Numbered from the stretch's first letter, positions 1 through 6,844 are shown. The stretch: 11,250 nucleotides of DNA from Candidatus Krumholzibacteriia bacterium (GCA_028706585.1 JAQTVX010000043.1:1-11250); one strand, 5' to 3'. The notes: a model not told the origin generated them from the letters alone. Translations and numbers: made by a program.

Positions 1-2244
1 AGAATCGCACGGGGGCCCCTCAAGGCGGACGAAGCCGTCGATATCGCCATCCACGTCGCGCAGGGCCTGCAGGCGGCGCACGAGAAGGGCGTTGTCCATC
101 GGGACATCAAGAGCGCCAACATCATGCTGACCGTCTCCGGTCAGGTCAAGATAATGGACTTCGGTCTCGCCAAGCTCGCCGGGCGCTCGATGCTGACGAG
201 GGCCGGCACGATGATGGGCACCGCCGCGTACATGTCTCCCGAGCAGGCGCGCGGAGAGGAGGCCGATCTTCGTGCGGATATCTGGTCCACGGGAGTCGTT
301 CTATACGAGATGCTGGCGGGGCGGCTTCCTTTCGCGGGCGAGTACGAGCAGGCGATCCTGTTCCAGATCATGAACGCGGAGAGCGAGCCGCTCACCTCGG
401 TGCGAAGCGGCGTTCCGATGGAGCTGGAGCGTATCGTGACGAAGTGCCTCGAGAAGAATCCGGCCGAGCGATATCAGAGCGCGGCGGAGCTCCTTGCCGA
501 TCTCAGGCACCTCCGGAGGACGGCGGAAGCCGACGGTTCCCTCGCGAGGCCGGCGATACCCGCGAGGCCCGGCCACGCAGCCCGGGCGCGGCGGTGGTAC
601 TGGACGATCCCCGCTATCCTGCTCGTCGCGGTCGCCGTCGCGTTCATGGTGCAGCGACCCGCGAAAAAGGCGGCGGGGCCGGACGAAAAATCGATCGCCG
701 TCCTGCCATTCCAGAACATGAGCGACAGCAAGGACGACGAATACTTCAGCGACGGCATCACGGAGGACATCATCACGCAGCTTTCGAAGATCGCCGATCT
801 GAACGTGATCTCGCGGCAGTCGACCATGCAGTACAAAAACAGCGGCAAGAGCCTCCGCGACATCGCAAGAGAGCTCCACGTCGCCGCCGTGCTCGAGGGA
901 AGCGTCCGGCGCGCGGGGAATCAGGTGCGCATCGTCGCGCAGCTCATCGACGCTCGCAGCGACCGTCACATCTGGGCCGAGACGTACGACAAGGAGATGA
1001 CCGAGATATTCGCCATCCAGAGCGACGTCGCGCAGAAGATCGCGGATGCCCTGCAGGCGACGCTCCTGCCTGCCGAGAAGGCGCAGATCGAGAAGCTGCC
1101 CACGAAGGATCTCACGGCGTACGACTATTATCTCAAGGGCCGGCAATACTACTACCGCTATACGAGCCAGAGCAACGAGACGGCGATCGAGCTGTTCAGA
1201 AAGGCGCTCGAGCTCGACCCCGACTACGCGCTCGCGATAGCGGGCCTGGCCGACGCCTACGCCCAACGCGTGGACAAGTACGGATACTGGTCGGTCTGGG
1301 CGGATTCGGCGATCGCGATCAGCAAGTTCGCCATCGCCAAAGACCCGAAGCTCGCGGACGGCTACAAGGCGCTCGGGCTCGCGTATGAGCTCAAGGGCAG
1401 GCTCAAGCAGAGCCGCGAGGCGTACAGAAAGGCTCTGGAGCTCAATCCAAGATGCGCTGCCGCCCTGGGGAACCTGGGCCTGATAGACTGCCAAACCGGA
1501 AATTTCGAAGAGGCATGCAGCCTCGCGCATGAGTCCATTCGCATCGACCCCATGATCGCATACTACCGCCTGACCGTTGCGTATCTCTATCTCGGGATCA
1601 AAGACTACGCGAAGGCGAAGGAGTACTGTACGGAGGCAATCGAGCTTCAGCCCGATCTGGCGACTTCCTATCAGGGGCTCGCCATGGTATTTCTCTCTCA
1701 GGGAGATTATCCTGGCGCGGTCGAGCAGATCGAAAAGGCTCTAACTCTCGATCCGCACGATTATTCGAGCCTCGATGTGGCTGGAGAAATCCAGCTCCAT
1801 ACGGGCGACTACGGCGAGGCGGCACGGCACTTCGCGGCTGCGATGGCCATGGATTCGCTCGGACGCTGCGCTCTGACCGGCGCTTGCCCCGCGGCGGGCA
1901 TGGCCTACGCTTTGCTGAAAACGGGGCAGGAGGCACGGGCTCGAAGCCTCGCCGACAGGATCATCGATCTCGACAAGAGAGAAATCGCAGAAGGTAACGA
2001 GTGGCCTACGGTTCCCTATGAAATCTCGCGGATGTACGCGATGCTGGGCCGCGACGACGAGGCGTTTTCCTGGCTGAAGAAGGCGATCGAGGCCGGTTCG
2101 ATTTATGCGGAGTTCCAGCTGCAGGATCCCTTCTATGAAACCCTGCGAGAGGACGCTCGATTCAAGCAGCTGGCGGCGCAGATAAAAGCCATGCTCGACG
2201 ATCAGCGCCGGCGCGTGCTGGCGCTGGAAAGCAAGGAACGCTGA
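1..2244 (+). CDS. Ser/Thr protein kinase with TolB-like and TPR domains, 5'-truncated
   Basis: The reading frame is open from base 1, so the start and the kinase N-lobe lie outside the window; 747 residues are visible. Counting from the first codon, I see the catalytic loop HRDIKSAN (33-40, with D35 and N40), the DFG motif (53-55), an activation segment ending in SPE (79-81) and the conserved D of the ADIWS segment (93). This is a complete C-lobe of a Hanks-type kinase. One hydrophobic transmembrane helix follows near 198-217. Next comes a TolB/CadC-associated module (about 231-355) that begins SIAVLPF and contains DGITEDI and LEGSVRR. About six or seven TPRs follow (about 390-710). By family, the kinase is cytoplasmic and the TolB/TPR part extracytoplasmic, so a signalling role fed by protein contacts is likely; the substrate is unknown. 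All visible catalytic residues are intact. The genes beyond its 3' end converge on it. Confidence 0.93.
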   Translation, partial: RIARGPLKADEAVDIAIHVAQGLQAAHEKGVVHRDIKSANIMLTVSGQVKIMDFGLAKLAGRSMLTRAGTMMGTAAYMSPEQARGEEADLRADIWSTGVVLYEMLAGRLPFAGEYEQAILFQIMNAESEPLTSVRSGVPMELERIVTKCLEKNPAERYQSAAELLADLRHLRRTAEADGSLARPAIPARPGHAARARRWYWTIPAILLVAVAVAFMVQRPAKKAAGPDEKSIAVLPFQNMSDSKDDEYFSDGITEDIITQLSKIADLNVISRQSTMQYKNSGKSLRDIARELHVAAVLEGSVRRAGNQVRIVAQLIDARSDRHIWAETYDKEMTEIFAIQSDVAQKIADALQATLLPAEKAQIEKLPTKDLTAYDYYLKGRQYYYRYTSQSNETAIELFRKALELDPDYALAIAGLADAYAQRVDKYGYWSVWADSAIAISKFAIAKDPKLADGYKALGLAYELKGRLKQSREAYRKALELNPRCAAALGNLGLIDCQTGNFEEACSLAHESIRIDPMIAYYRLTVAYLYLGIKDYAKAKEYCTEAIELQPDLATSYQGLAMVFLSQGDYPGAVEQIEKALTLDPHDYSSLDVAGEIQLHTGDYGEAARHFAAAMAMDSLGRCALTGACPAAGMAYALLKTGQEARARSLADRIIDLDKREIAEGNEWPTVPYEISRMYAMLGRDDEAFSWLKKAIEAGSIYAEFQLQDPFYETLREDARFKQLAAQIKAMLDDQRRRVLALESKER

Positions 2245-2357
2245 GCCCGCTGCCGCCGCCTCCTCCCCCACACATGCCCTCCCGCGCGGCGAGCCCCGGC
2301 GGGGGCGCGATCGAGAGCCGAGTTCCCCGGTCCCTCGAAGGCGCCCCGCCGCAGACT

Positions 2358-2612
2358 TCAGGATCTCCTGAAAATGCCCGACGCTCTCACGCTCTCCACG
2401 ACGCCGCCGAGAAACATCGCTGCCAGGAGCGCGTGCGGCCAGACTCGCGCGTGATCCGAGGCGGCCCCGAAGGCGCGCACGGCGAAATAAACCGTCGCCG
2501 CTGCATAGATCACCGGCATGAAGCGCCGCGAGTTCAGCTCCTTCACGACGCGCGTCCGGCTCAGGGCGAGTCCCGCGAGCACGAGGGCTATCACGATAAT
2601 CGTGGTCGTCAT
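2358..2612 (-). CDS. small three-helix membrane protein, hypothetical
   Basis: This 84-residue protein has three hydrophobic stretches, at about 2-18, 33-51 and 57-77. Short basic loops separate them (KELNSRR after helix 1) and the tail ends FRRS. I do not recognise a family. The gene looks real because a GGGAGG Shine-Dalgarno (2618-2623) sits 5 nt before the ATG, directly after the TGA of the upstream lipoprotein gene. The two genes are 12 bp apart and probably translationally coupled. An inner-membrane location is likely. It may be an accessory, exporter-like or protective partner of the lipoprotein, but that is inference from position only. Confidence 0.72.
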   Translation of the reverse strand: MTTTIIVIALVLAGLALSRTRVVKELNSRRFMPVIYAAATVYFAVRAFGAASDHARVWPHALLAAMFLGGVVESVRASGIFRRS

Positions 2613-2624
2613 GTCAACCTCCCG

Positions 2625-3287
2625 TCAGGGACATATAACGTCCGCGACCCCGCCGTCGCAGGCGCCGCAAAACACTCCGTAGGAGCAGATCGAGTAGAAA
2701 AGCACATTGGCCCCCGACTTGGCGGCGCACAAACCCATGCCGAGCACAAGCTGCGTCATCTTGCACACTAGCTTGCCCTTGGCCGGGGCCTCGTCCGCGA
2801 GCCGCCCCTGCTCTGCCAGTCCGACGGCCAGCGTCTTCGATAGATGCTCCCAGCTCGAGGCAATGCTTTCGAGATCGCACACCTCGCACTCCGGCGCACT
2901 CCGGGCCTCGGCTTCGCTCAGGGCCGGGAATCTGTCGTATAGCGACTCGATGAGTTCGTCGATTCGATTCGCGACCGCCTGCGCATCGGCCTCGGTGAAA
3001 CCGAGGAGACCGTTCGAGAGGCTCGCGTTCAGAGCCGTCGCGCGTATCTCGTCGGCCGTCACGTTTCTCGCGATCGCGAGCGCCGCCATGTCGTCCCTGA
3101 TCGCAATCAGCGCCTGGATCTCCGGGGCGCCCTCCAGATCCCTCTCGAGCTTTTCGGGATCGTACGCGACTTCGGCGCCCCTTTCCGCCGTCAACGACGC
3201 TTTGTCCGCGCCGCACGAGCACACAAGAGCGGAAACGAACACCGCGAGCATCGTGATGAAGATTCCTTTTCCGAACATCATCGCCAT
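2625..3287 (-). CDS. cysteine-rich lipoprotein, hypothetical
   Basis: This is a 220-residue protein when started at the ATG at 3287. That start is chosen because a GGAG (3295-3298) lies 7 nt upstream. The frame is open to an ATG at 3329, but that would put a run of arginines ahead of the signal peptide. Residues 7-25 are a signal peptide ending in a lipobox-like V-C-S-C, with the lipidated cysteine probably C25. Residues 45-125 are charged and helical. The C-terminal part holds eight cysteines (134, 137, 175, 187, 201, 207, 210, 219) in a mostly hydrophobic, Gly/Ala-rich setting and ends ICP. An even cysteine count suggests disulfides or metal binding outside the cytoplasm. No family is recognised. 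It is followed by and coupled to the 84-residue membrane protein. Confidence 0.78.
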   Translation of the reverse strand: MAMMFGKGIFITMLAVFVSALVCSCGADKASLTAERGAEVAYDPEKLERDLEGAPEIQALIAIRDDMAALAIARNVTADEIRATALNASLSNGLLGFTEADAQAVANRIDELIESLYDRFPALSEAEARSAPECEVCDLESIASSWEHLSKTLAVGLAEQGRLADEAPAKGKLVCKMTQLVLGMGLCAAKSGANVLFYSICSYGVFCGACDGGVADVICP

Positions 3288-3294
3288 CCCCTTT

Positions 3295-3298
3295 CTCC
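3295..3298 (-). promoter_or_regulatory. Shine-Dalgarno that sets the lipoprotein start
   Basis: On the minus strand, GGAG is followed by seven bases and then the ATG at 3287. No comparable site precedes the in-frame ATG at 3329. This supports the shorter 220-residue product, whose signal peptide starts close to its N-terminus. Confidence 0.6.
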
Positions 3299-3645
3299 GG
3301 CGGCGGACCCGCTCAGGCCCCGTCGCCATCTATCAACCCTTCAAGCCAGTCGTCACATTCATCGTTCGTCCGTCGACCTTCGCGTCCGCCCCCACCGATA
3401 CGCACATCACCTCCGGGCGCATGTCCGGTTACAAGAACGGTTCCAACGGAAAGAGCCGGCGACATATATCCTCCGGCGGCTGCCCGGCCGCCGTGGCGGA
3501 CAATTTATAATACATTGCAACGGCTTATATTAAGGCTCGCAGCGCGGTATCTGCGCGTATGGCGCGAATTCTTTACGCGTTAACTATATTTGACGGCTCA
3601 AATTCCCCTGCGCCGTTCAAGGCGTTCCCGCAATCGTGAATTGCA

Positions 3646-3675
3646 TTGACAGCTAATCTTGATGCCAGGCATATT
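3646..3675 (+). promoter_or_regulatory. candidate sigma70 promoter for the Fn3 lipoprotein
   Basis: A perfect TTGACA (3646-3651) is followed after 18 bp by CATATT (3670-3675), which matches TATAAT at four of six positions. Transcription would start near 3682. That gives a leader of about 230 nt before the lipoprotein ATG at 3913, with the short ORF at 3793 inside it. The call rests on pattern matching alone. Confidence 0.4.
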
Positions 3676-3792
3676 GTATTCAGATCGAGCGGAGTACCAC
3701 CTTCAGCGTCGCACCGAACCAAATAACCTCTCGGGAATCTCGCACCGATTGATGATGCGCATGGAAACGGTTTCGTCATCGAGGAGGTGAGC

Positions 3793-3843
3793 ATGAGAGA
3801 GACGCTGCTTCGTCCCTACACCATTCATCCCCCGATGCGCTAG
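3793..3843 (+). CDS. possible 16-aa leader peptide
   Basis: An ATG at 3793 is preceded by AGGAGGTGA, nearly the full anti-Shine-Dalgarno complement, with GGAGG at 3783-3787 and 5 nt of spacing. The frame gives MRETLLRPYTIHPPMR and then stops at TAG (3841-3843), 69 bp before the lipoprotein gene. The stop codon lies inside the palindrome CGCTAGCG (3838-3845). The peptide has three arginines and three prolines, with a Pro-Pro pair near its end, which is compatible with a stalling leader. It matches no known leader that I recognise. It may also be a chance ORF downstream of a strong ribosome site. Confidence 0.35.
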   Translation: MRETLLRPYTIHPPMR

Positions 3844-3912
3844 CGAGAGCGTAAGCGTCGAATCCAGACGTTCGAGACAGACTGCTGCACAGAATGAGGA
3901 AAGGAGTTCGCC

Positions 3913-5127
3913 ATGAAACGAATGACCTTGGTTATATGCGTTCTCGCGGCGGTGTTGGGCGTTTATTTCGTTGGCTGCCGCTTCGAGGATCCGACGAGTT
4001 CGCAGGCTCCGCCGGCGGTTTCACAAGGTGCGCCGAGCCGCGCGCTTCTGGGGGACGCCCAGTTCAGCGCGGTGCTCGTCCCGAGCAGCGACGTATCGAA
4101 TACGGGATGGGTGCCGTATCCGGAAGACCCGTGGTCTCTTTGGGACAAGATCGACGAGGGTGTCGGCAATTCCTATAGCGATATTATATACACGGAATTC
4201 ACGGATAAGTCGGCCCGGTTCGGATTCACCAACGTCACGGGATACAGCGCCATTGACGTCAGCACATTGACATTCGTCATCCATCTCGATCCCGCGCAGG
4301 CAGAGGCGCTGGAAATCTACTTCGACTTCTATTATTACATCGACGGAAACGAAGAAGGATACGCGAGGTATCAGTGCGGCGACATGTCCGGGAATTCCTG
4401 CCTCGGCGACACGACGTGGGTCGTCGCCTTCGACGATGTCTGCTACGATCTCGCCGATATAAACAGTCTCGAGGCCAGGATCGTCTCCGGCGGCGTGTGG
4501 TGGGACGCCGGAAATTCCTCCATCGAAGTCCATGCCATAGACGCGCACGCGGATTTCGACGCCGTCTGCACGCCCGAGATCTCCGAGCTCGCGTCGAGCC
4601 GCAACGTGAACACGGTGTCCGTGACCTGGGCAACGGAATGCGCGGCGACGTCGAAGGTCATCTGGGGCTACAGCTCGGGCTCTCTCACGAACACGGCCAC
4701 GGGGTCGAGCGGCACGGATCACACTGTGAGCTTCGCCGTGGGCAGCACCGAGGGCTGCGTCTACTACAAGGCCATCTCGGCCGGATTGACCTGCTCGGCG
4801 CCGGCCGATACGAGCTCGCAGCAGACCGATGTCAAGGACGTCGTCATTTCCAACGTCGTGAGATCCTTCGACCCGTCGGCGTGCACCATCACGGTGACTT
4901 GGACAACCAACGTTAAATCATCCTCGAAGATTTACTGGGGCTACAGCTGCGCGAGCCTGGCCAATACCGCGACCGGCGCCGGCAACACGACATCGCACTC
5001 GGTCACCATCGACGCAACCGGCATCTCTCGGACGAAGGTGGCCATCGTCGCCGAGTCGGACTCGGGGTGCGACGTCGCCCAGAGCGCGTGCGCAACGGTG
5101 TATCGAAACTACTGCATAGGCCAGTGA
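3913..5127 (+). CDS. lipoprotein with two Fn3-like repeats
   Basis: This is a 404-residue exported protein. An AAGGAG (3901-3906) lies 6 nt before the ATG. Residues 2-21 form a signal peptide, and F-V-G-C makes a lipobox with lipidated C22. A Ser/Pro/Ala-rich linker runs to about residue 45. A beta-rich, aromatic- and Asp-rich domain follows (about 48-216). Two homologous repeats follow at about 220-302 and 307-395. Each has a TVTW-like strand and a block SK-(x2)-WGYS-(x2)-SL-x-NTATG (from 247 and from 338). They resemble the Fn3-like N-terminal domain of purple acid phosphatases, but no phosphatase domain is present. Several cysteines sit in both repeats and could form disulfides. A surface-binding or structural role is likely; the ligand is unknown. 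Stem-loops follow the stop codon. Confidence 0.85.
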   Translation: MKRMTLVICVLAAVLGVYFVGCRFEDPTSSQAPPAVSQGAPSRALLGDAQFSAVLVPSSDVSNTGWVPYPEDPWSLWDKIDEGVGNSYSDIIYTEFTDKSARFGFTNVTGYSAIDVSTLTFVIHLDPAQAEALEIYFDFYYYIDGNEEGYARYQCGDMSGNSCLGDTTWVVAFDDVCYDLADINSLEARIVSGGVWWDAGNSSIEVHAIDAHADFDAVCTPEISELASSRNVNTVSVTWATECAATSKVIWGYSSGSLTNTATGSSGTDHTVSFAVGSTEGCVYYKAISAGLTCSAPADTSSQQTDVKDVVISNVVRSFDPSACTITVTWTTNVKSSSKIYWGYSCASLANTATGAGNTTSHSVTIDATGISRTKVAIVAESDSGCDVAQSACATVYRNYCIGQ

Positions 5128-5132
5128 TAGGC

Positions 5133-5159
5133 CGGGCGCTGCCGTCGGGATAGCGCCCG
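5133..5159. repeat. stem-loop after the Fn3 lipoprotein gene
   Basis: CGGGCGCT (5133-5140) pairs perfectly with AGCGCCCG (5152-5159) across an 11-nt loop. It begins 5 bp after the TGA at 5127. No T-run follows, so it is either a weak terminator or a 3'-end stabilising hairpin. Confidence 0.5.
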
Positions 5160-5190
5160 CGGCGGACCCGTTGGTCGTGCAGGGCAGAAG

Positions 5191-5232
5191 CAGAAGCCCC
5201 GTGCCGGCTCGCAGGACGGCACGGGGCTTCTG
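5191..5232. terminator. 16-bp perfect stem-loop between convergent operons
   Basis: The arms 5191-5206 and 5217-5232 are perfectly complementary over 16 bp around a 10-nt loop. The stem lies about 60 bp past the plus-strand lipoprotein gene and about 75 bp past the end of the minus-strand hycI gene, so it could end transcripts from both sides. No clear U-tract follows on either strand, so termination may need Rho, or the stem may protect 3' ends. Confidence 0.6.
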
Positions 5233-5306
5233 TGTCATGAGGCATCGCTGCGCGGGGGCTCAAGCGCCCGAATTTCGGCCGCGGATACGAGGGCCGAGGC
5301 GGCCGG

Positions 5307-5780
5307 TCAAGCACCGGCGGCCCGCATCAAGCAGGCGGCGATCTCTGTCACGCCCTCGTCCACCTCCGCGGAGAGCCCCTCTCCCAATTTCAGGCTGAGG
5401 GGTTGAACGCCTATAAGCAGCGCTTCGCCCCGCCACTTTTCCTTGAGGTAGCGAATGAGAAAATGCAGCGACAGCCTATGCGTGCTGCTCGCCGAGTGCA
5501 TGAGATCCTCGAACGGAATGAGGCGCCACTCCCCCGGCGCGCCGCCGAATTCGACCGCGTCCACGAAGACCACGGCGTCGAGCTTCTGCTTCTCGACCCA
5601 GCCGCCGTAGTTCTCGGGCACCTCCGAGGCGTCCACAAGCGGAAAGCTCGCCCCGCGCGCCGCGAGCATCGCCGCGAGCGCCGGCCCGGCACCGTCGTCG
5701 CCCTTGAGAGCGTTCCCCACGCCCACGACGCCGAAGCGCTTGCCCTCGAGACGCGCCGCTATTGTCTTCGCATCGTCCAT
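5307..5780 (-). CDS. hycI: [NiFe]-hydrogenase maturation endopeptidase, HycI type
   Basis: This is a 157-residue peptidase family M52 protein. The family removes the C-terminal extension of the hydrogenase large subunit after nickel insertion, in the cytoplasm. The N-terminal GVGN motif, then GDDGAGP, then VPEN, FVDA and SSTH follow the order seen in E. coli HycI. The expected nickel-sensing ligands are D29, D74 and H101 when counted from the ATG at 5780. The segment LIGVQP near residue 120 also fits the HycI branch. The start is uncertain: the ATG has only a weak GGA 7 nt upstream, and an in-frame TTG at 5792 would add four residues. It is the last gene of the operon and lies 66 bp after the ferredoxin gene, behind an intrinsic terminator. 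Its presence implies a nickel-containing large subunit encoded nearby. Confidence 0.93.
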   Translation of the reverse strand: MDDAKTIAARLEGKRFGVVGVGNALKGDDGAGPALAAMLAARGASFPLVDASEVPENYGGWVEKQKLDAVVFVDAVEFGGAPGEWRLIPFEDLMHSASSTHRLSLHFLIRYLKEKWRGEALLIGVQPLSLKLGEGLSAEVDEGVTEIAACLMRAAGA

Positions 5781-5790
5781 CGCATTATCC

Positions 5791-5815
5791 AAGAAAAAGG
5801 CCCCTGTGCGGGGCC
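5791..5815 (-). terminator. intrinsic terminator upstream of hycI
   Basis: Read on the minus strand, GGCCCC (5810-5815) pairs with GGGGCC (5799-5804) around the loop GCACA. TTTTTCTT follows directly (5798-5791). This is a classic GC stem plus U-tract. It sits between the ferredoxin stop codon (5847) and the hycI ATG (5780), so it should end part of the operon transcripts before hycI. Confidence 0.7.
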
Positions 5816-5846
5816 CCCCACCGTCGGAATATGAGAGAACGAATCC

Positions 5847-6473
5847 TCACGTGTCTCCCCACTCGTCGGAGAGTATGTACGCCGCGCGGCAGTTCGGACA
5901 GAGCGCGCGCAGGAAATCGCCGCGCTCGAAGGGCCGCTCCGCCGTGCGAGCAACGCCGTCCTTCGAGAGACTCAGCGCCCTGTGCCGCGCCACCATGAAC
6001 GTCTGGTTCGCATAGGCGAGCTCGCCGAGCTTGTCCGCGCACCACCGCATGTGGTCGACCGTCGTGATCGGCTCGCCGCAGTGCTCGCACATGACGAGCT
6101 CTTTGTCGTGGGTGTCGATGAAGTCCGCCGGGTCCGTCGTCGACTTGTCGAAATCCTTGTCGAGGATGATGCCCTTCTTGGTGATGCAGTATTCGAAGCA
6201 CTGGCTGCACATGATGCAGCTTCCCCAGTTGCGCTCGATGCGGCGGACCATCCGCTTCTTGTCCTCGCGGTACTCGTCGACGATCGTGATGGCGCCCGCC
6301 GGGCAGACCTGGCCGCACGCGCCGCAGCCGACGCAGTCGTCCGGCACGTAGGTCGGCACGCCGCGGAAATGCTCCGGCACCGTCGCCGGCGCCTTGGGGA
6401 ACTTCGACGTGTAGGGCCCCTTGATCAGGGCCTCTATCGCGAACTTGAGCTCTCTCAGTTTCGGCTTGCGCAT
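5847..6473 (-). CDS. 2x[4Fe-4S] ferredoxin subunit of group 4 hydrogenase (HycF/HyfH/MbhN type)
   Basis: This 208-residue NuoI-related subunit carries electrons to the catalytic core on the cytoplasmic face of the membrane. Two CxxCxxCxxxC motifs are visible: C47/C50/C53 with C57-P, and C86/C89/C92/C96. As in NuoI-type subunits, a GxP segment lies before the first cluster (FRGVP, 36-40). A second part has CEHC (129-132) and CPNC (192-195), matching the zinc-ribbon-like tail of E. coli HycF. That favours the hydrogenase branch over NuoI of complex I. The gene follows mrpG by 26 bp. The ATG at 6473 has a GGGAG about 11 nt upstream, which is rather far. Whether it is closer to MbhN, EchF or HyfH cannot be settled by eye. 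Confidence 0.9.
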   Translation of the reverse strand: MRKPKLRELKFAIEALIKGPYTSKFPKAPATVPEHFRGVPTYVPDDCVGCGACGQVCPAGAITIVDEYREDKKRMVRRIERNWGSCIMCSQCFEYCITKKGIILDKDFDKSTTDPADFIDTHDKELVMCEHCGEPITTVDHMRWCADKLGELAYANQTFMVARHRALSLSKDGVARTAERPFERGDFLRALCPNCRAAYILSDEWGDT

Positions 6474-6499
6474 GCTTCTTCAATCTCCCGTTGCGGCAA

Positions 6500-6844
6500 T
6501 CAAGCCTTGTCTTCCTTGCCCTCGCGGTCCTCGGCGTACTTGTCGATATAGCTGCCTTCCCAGAGGCGGATGCCCGACCTGTGGGCGGCGCGCGATATGG
6601 CATGGGCCGCTGTCGGCGACGTGATCAGGATGAACCATATGCACAGCAGCGCCTTGATCGTGATCGGCCCGAAGCCAGTGAAGAAAAACACGCTGAGCAG
6701 TATCATCGCCGTGCCCAGCGTGGCGCACTTGGTCGCGGCCTGCAGACGGTTGTAGACGTCCGGCAGCCGCACGAGCCCGATGCACCCGAAGAGATCGAAG
6801 GCGACGCCGACGGAGAGGAGGACGTATCCGACGAACTCATTCAT
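6500..6844 (-). CDS. mrpG: Mrp/Mnh antiporter subunit G
   Basis: This 114-residue inner-membrane protein has three hydrophobic segments (about 3-23, 40-57 and 62-85). It carries the MrpG hallmark GLVRLPDVYNRLQAATK (23-39), a following TLG, and ITSPTAAHAISRAAH near residue 80. The length is usual for the family (about 110-120). The start overlaps the end of mrpF by 8 bp, and GGAGG lies 7 nt upstream inside mrpF. The charged tail is KYAEDREGKEDKA. MrpG is a small structural subunit of the Mrp complex and is equivalent to MbhC in membrane-bound hydrogenases. Confidence 0.93.
   Translation of the reverse strand: MNEFVGYVLLSVGVAFDLFGCIGLVRLPDVYNRLQAATKCATLGTAMILLSVFFFTGFGPITIKALLCIWFILITSPTAAHAISRAAHRSGIRLWEGSYIDKYAEDREGKEDKA

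Larger units (their letters stand above)
3288..3912. other. long intergenic regulatory region
   Basis: This region separates the divergent lipoprotein genes. Its middle (about 3500-3780) is clearly more AT-rich than the flanking genes. It holds three GCGCG motifs (starting at 3542, 3553 and 3562) followed by ACGCGT (3575-3580), a bulged inverted repeat TTGACGGC/GCCGTTCAA (3590-3597 and 3612-3620), a candidate sigma70 promoter (3646-3675) and a 16-codon ORF (3793-3843). On either strand, TATAAT-like sequences around 3506-3512 have no acceptable -35 box. No conserved protein and no RNA family that I know is visible, so the promoter of the minus-strand gene pair stays unresolved. Confidence 0.6.

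Noticed and set aside
301..1530. Minus-strand 409-residue ORF opposite the kinase
   Set aside because: Shadow of the kinase coding frame; Arg/Leu/Val-rich, without domains or a ribosome site.
2357..2372. Inverted repeat TTCAGGA-TC-TCCTGAA at the end of the 84-residue gene
   Set aside because: Loop of only 2 nt and no U-tract; too short to call a terminator.
2274..2771. Plus-strand 165-residue ORF after the kinase
   Set aside because: Antisense to the two coupled minus-strand genes, which have good ribosome sites and membrane or signal features.
3333..3422. Minus-strand 29-residue ORF just upstream of the Cys-rich lipoprotein, same frame
   Set aside because: Closed by TGA-TAG and opened after a TAA. 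Its first ATG has only a weak ribosome site, and the GGAGG before the second ATG is only 2 nt away. Not enough to call a gene.
3506..3512. TATAAT/TATTAT-like -10 boxes on both strands
   Set aside because: No acceptable -35 hexamer at 16-18 bp on either strand; likely just AT-rich sequence.
3573..3794. Minus-strand 73-residue ORF in the intergenic region
   Set aside because: No ribosome site before its ATG, no recognisable motif, and it overlaps the promoter candidate and the bulged repeat on the other strand.
3288..3912. Possible riboswitch in the lipoprotein leader
   Set aside because: I compared it with the cyclic-di-GMP (GEMM) pattern and found no conserved core; only short unrelated hairpins are present.
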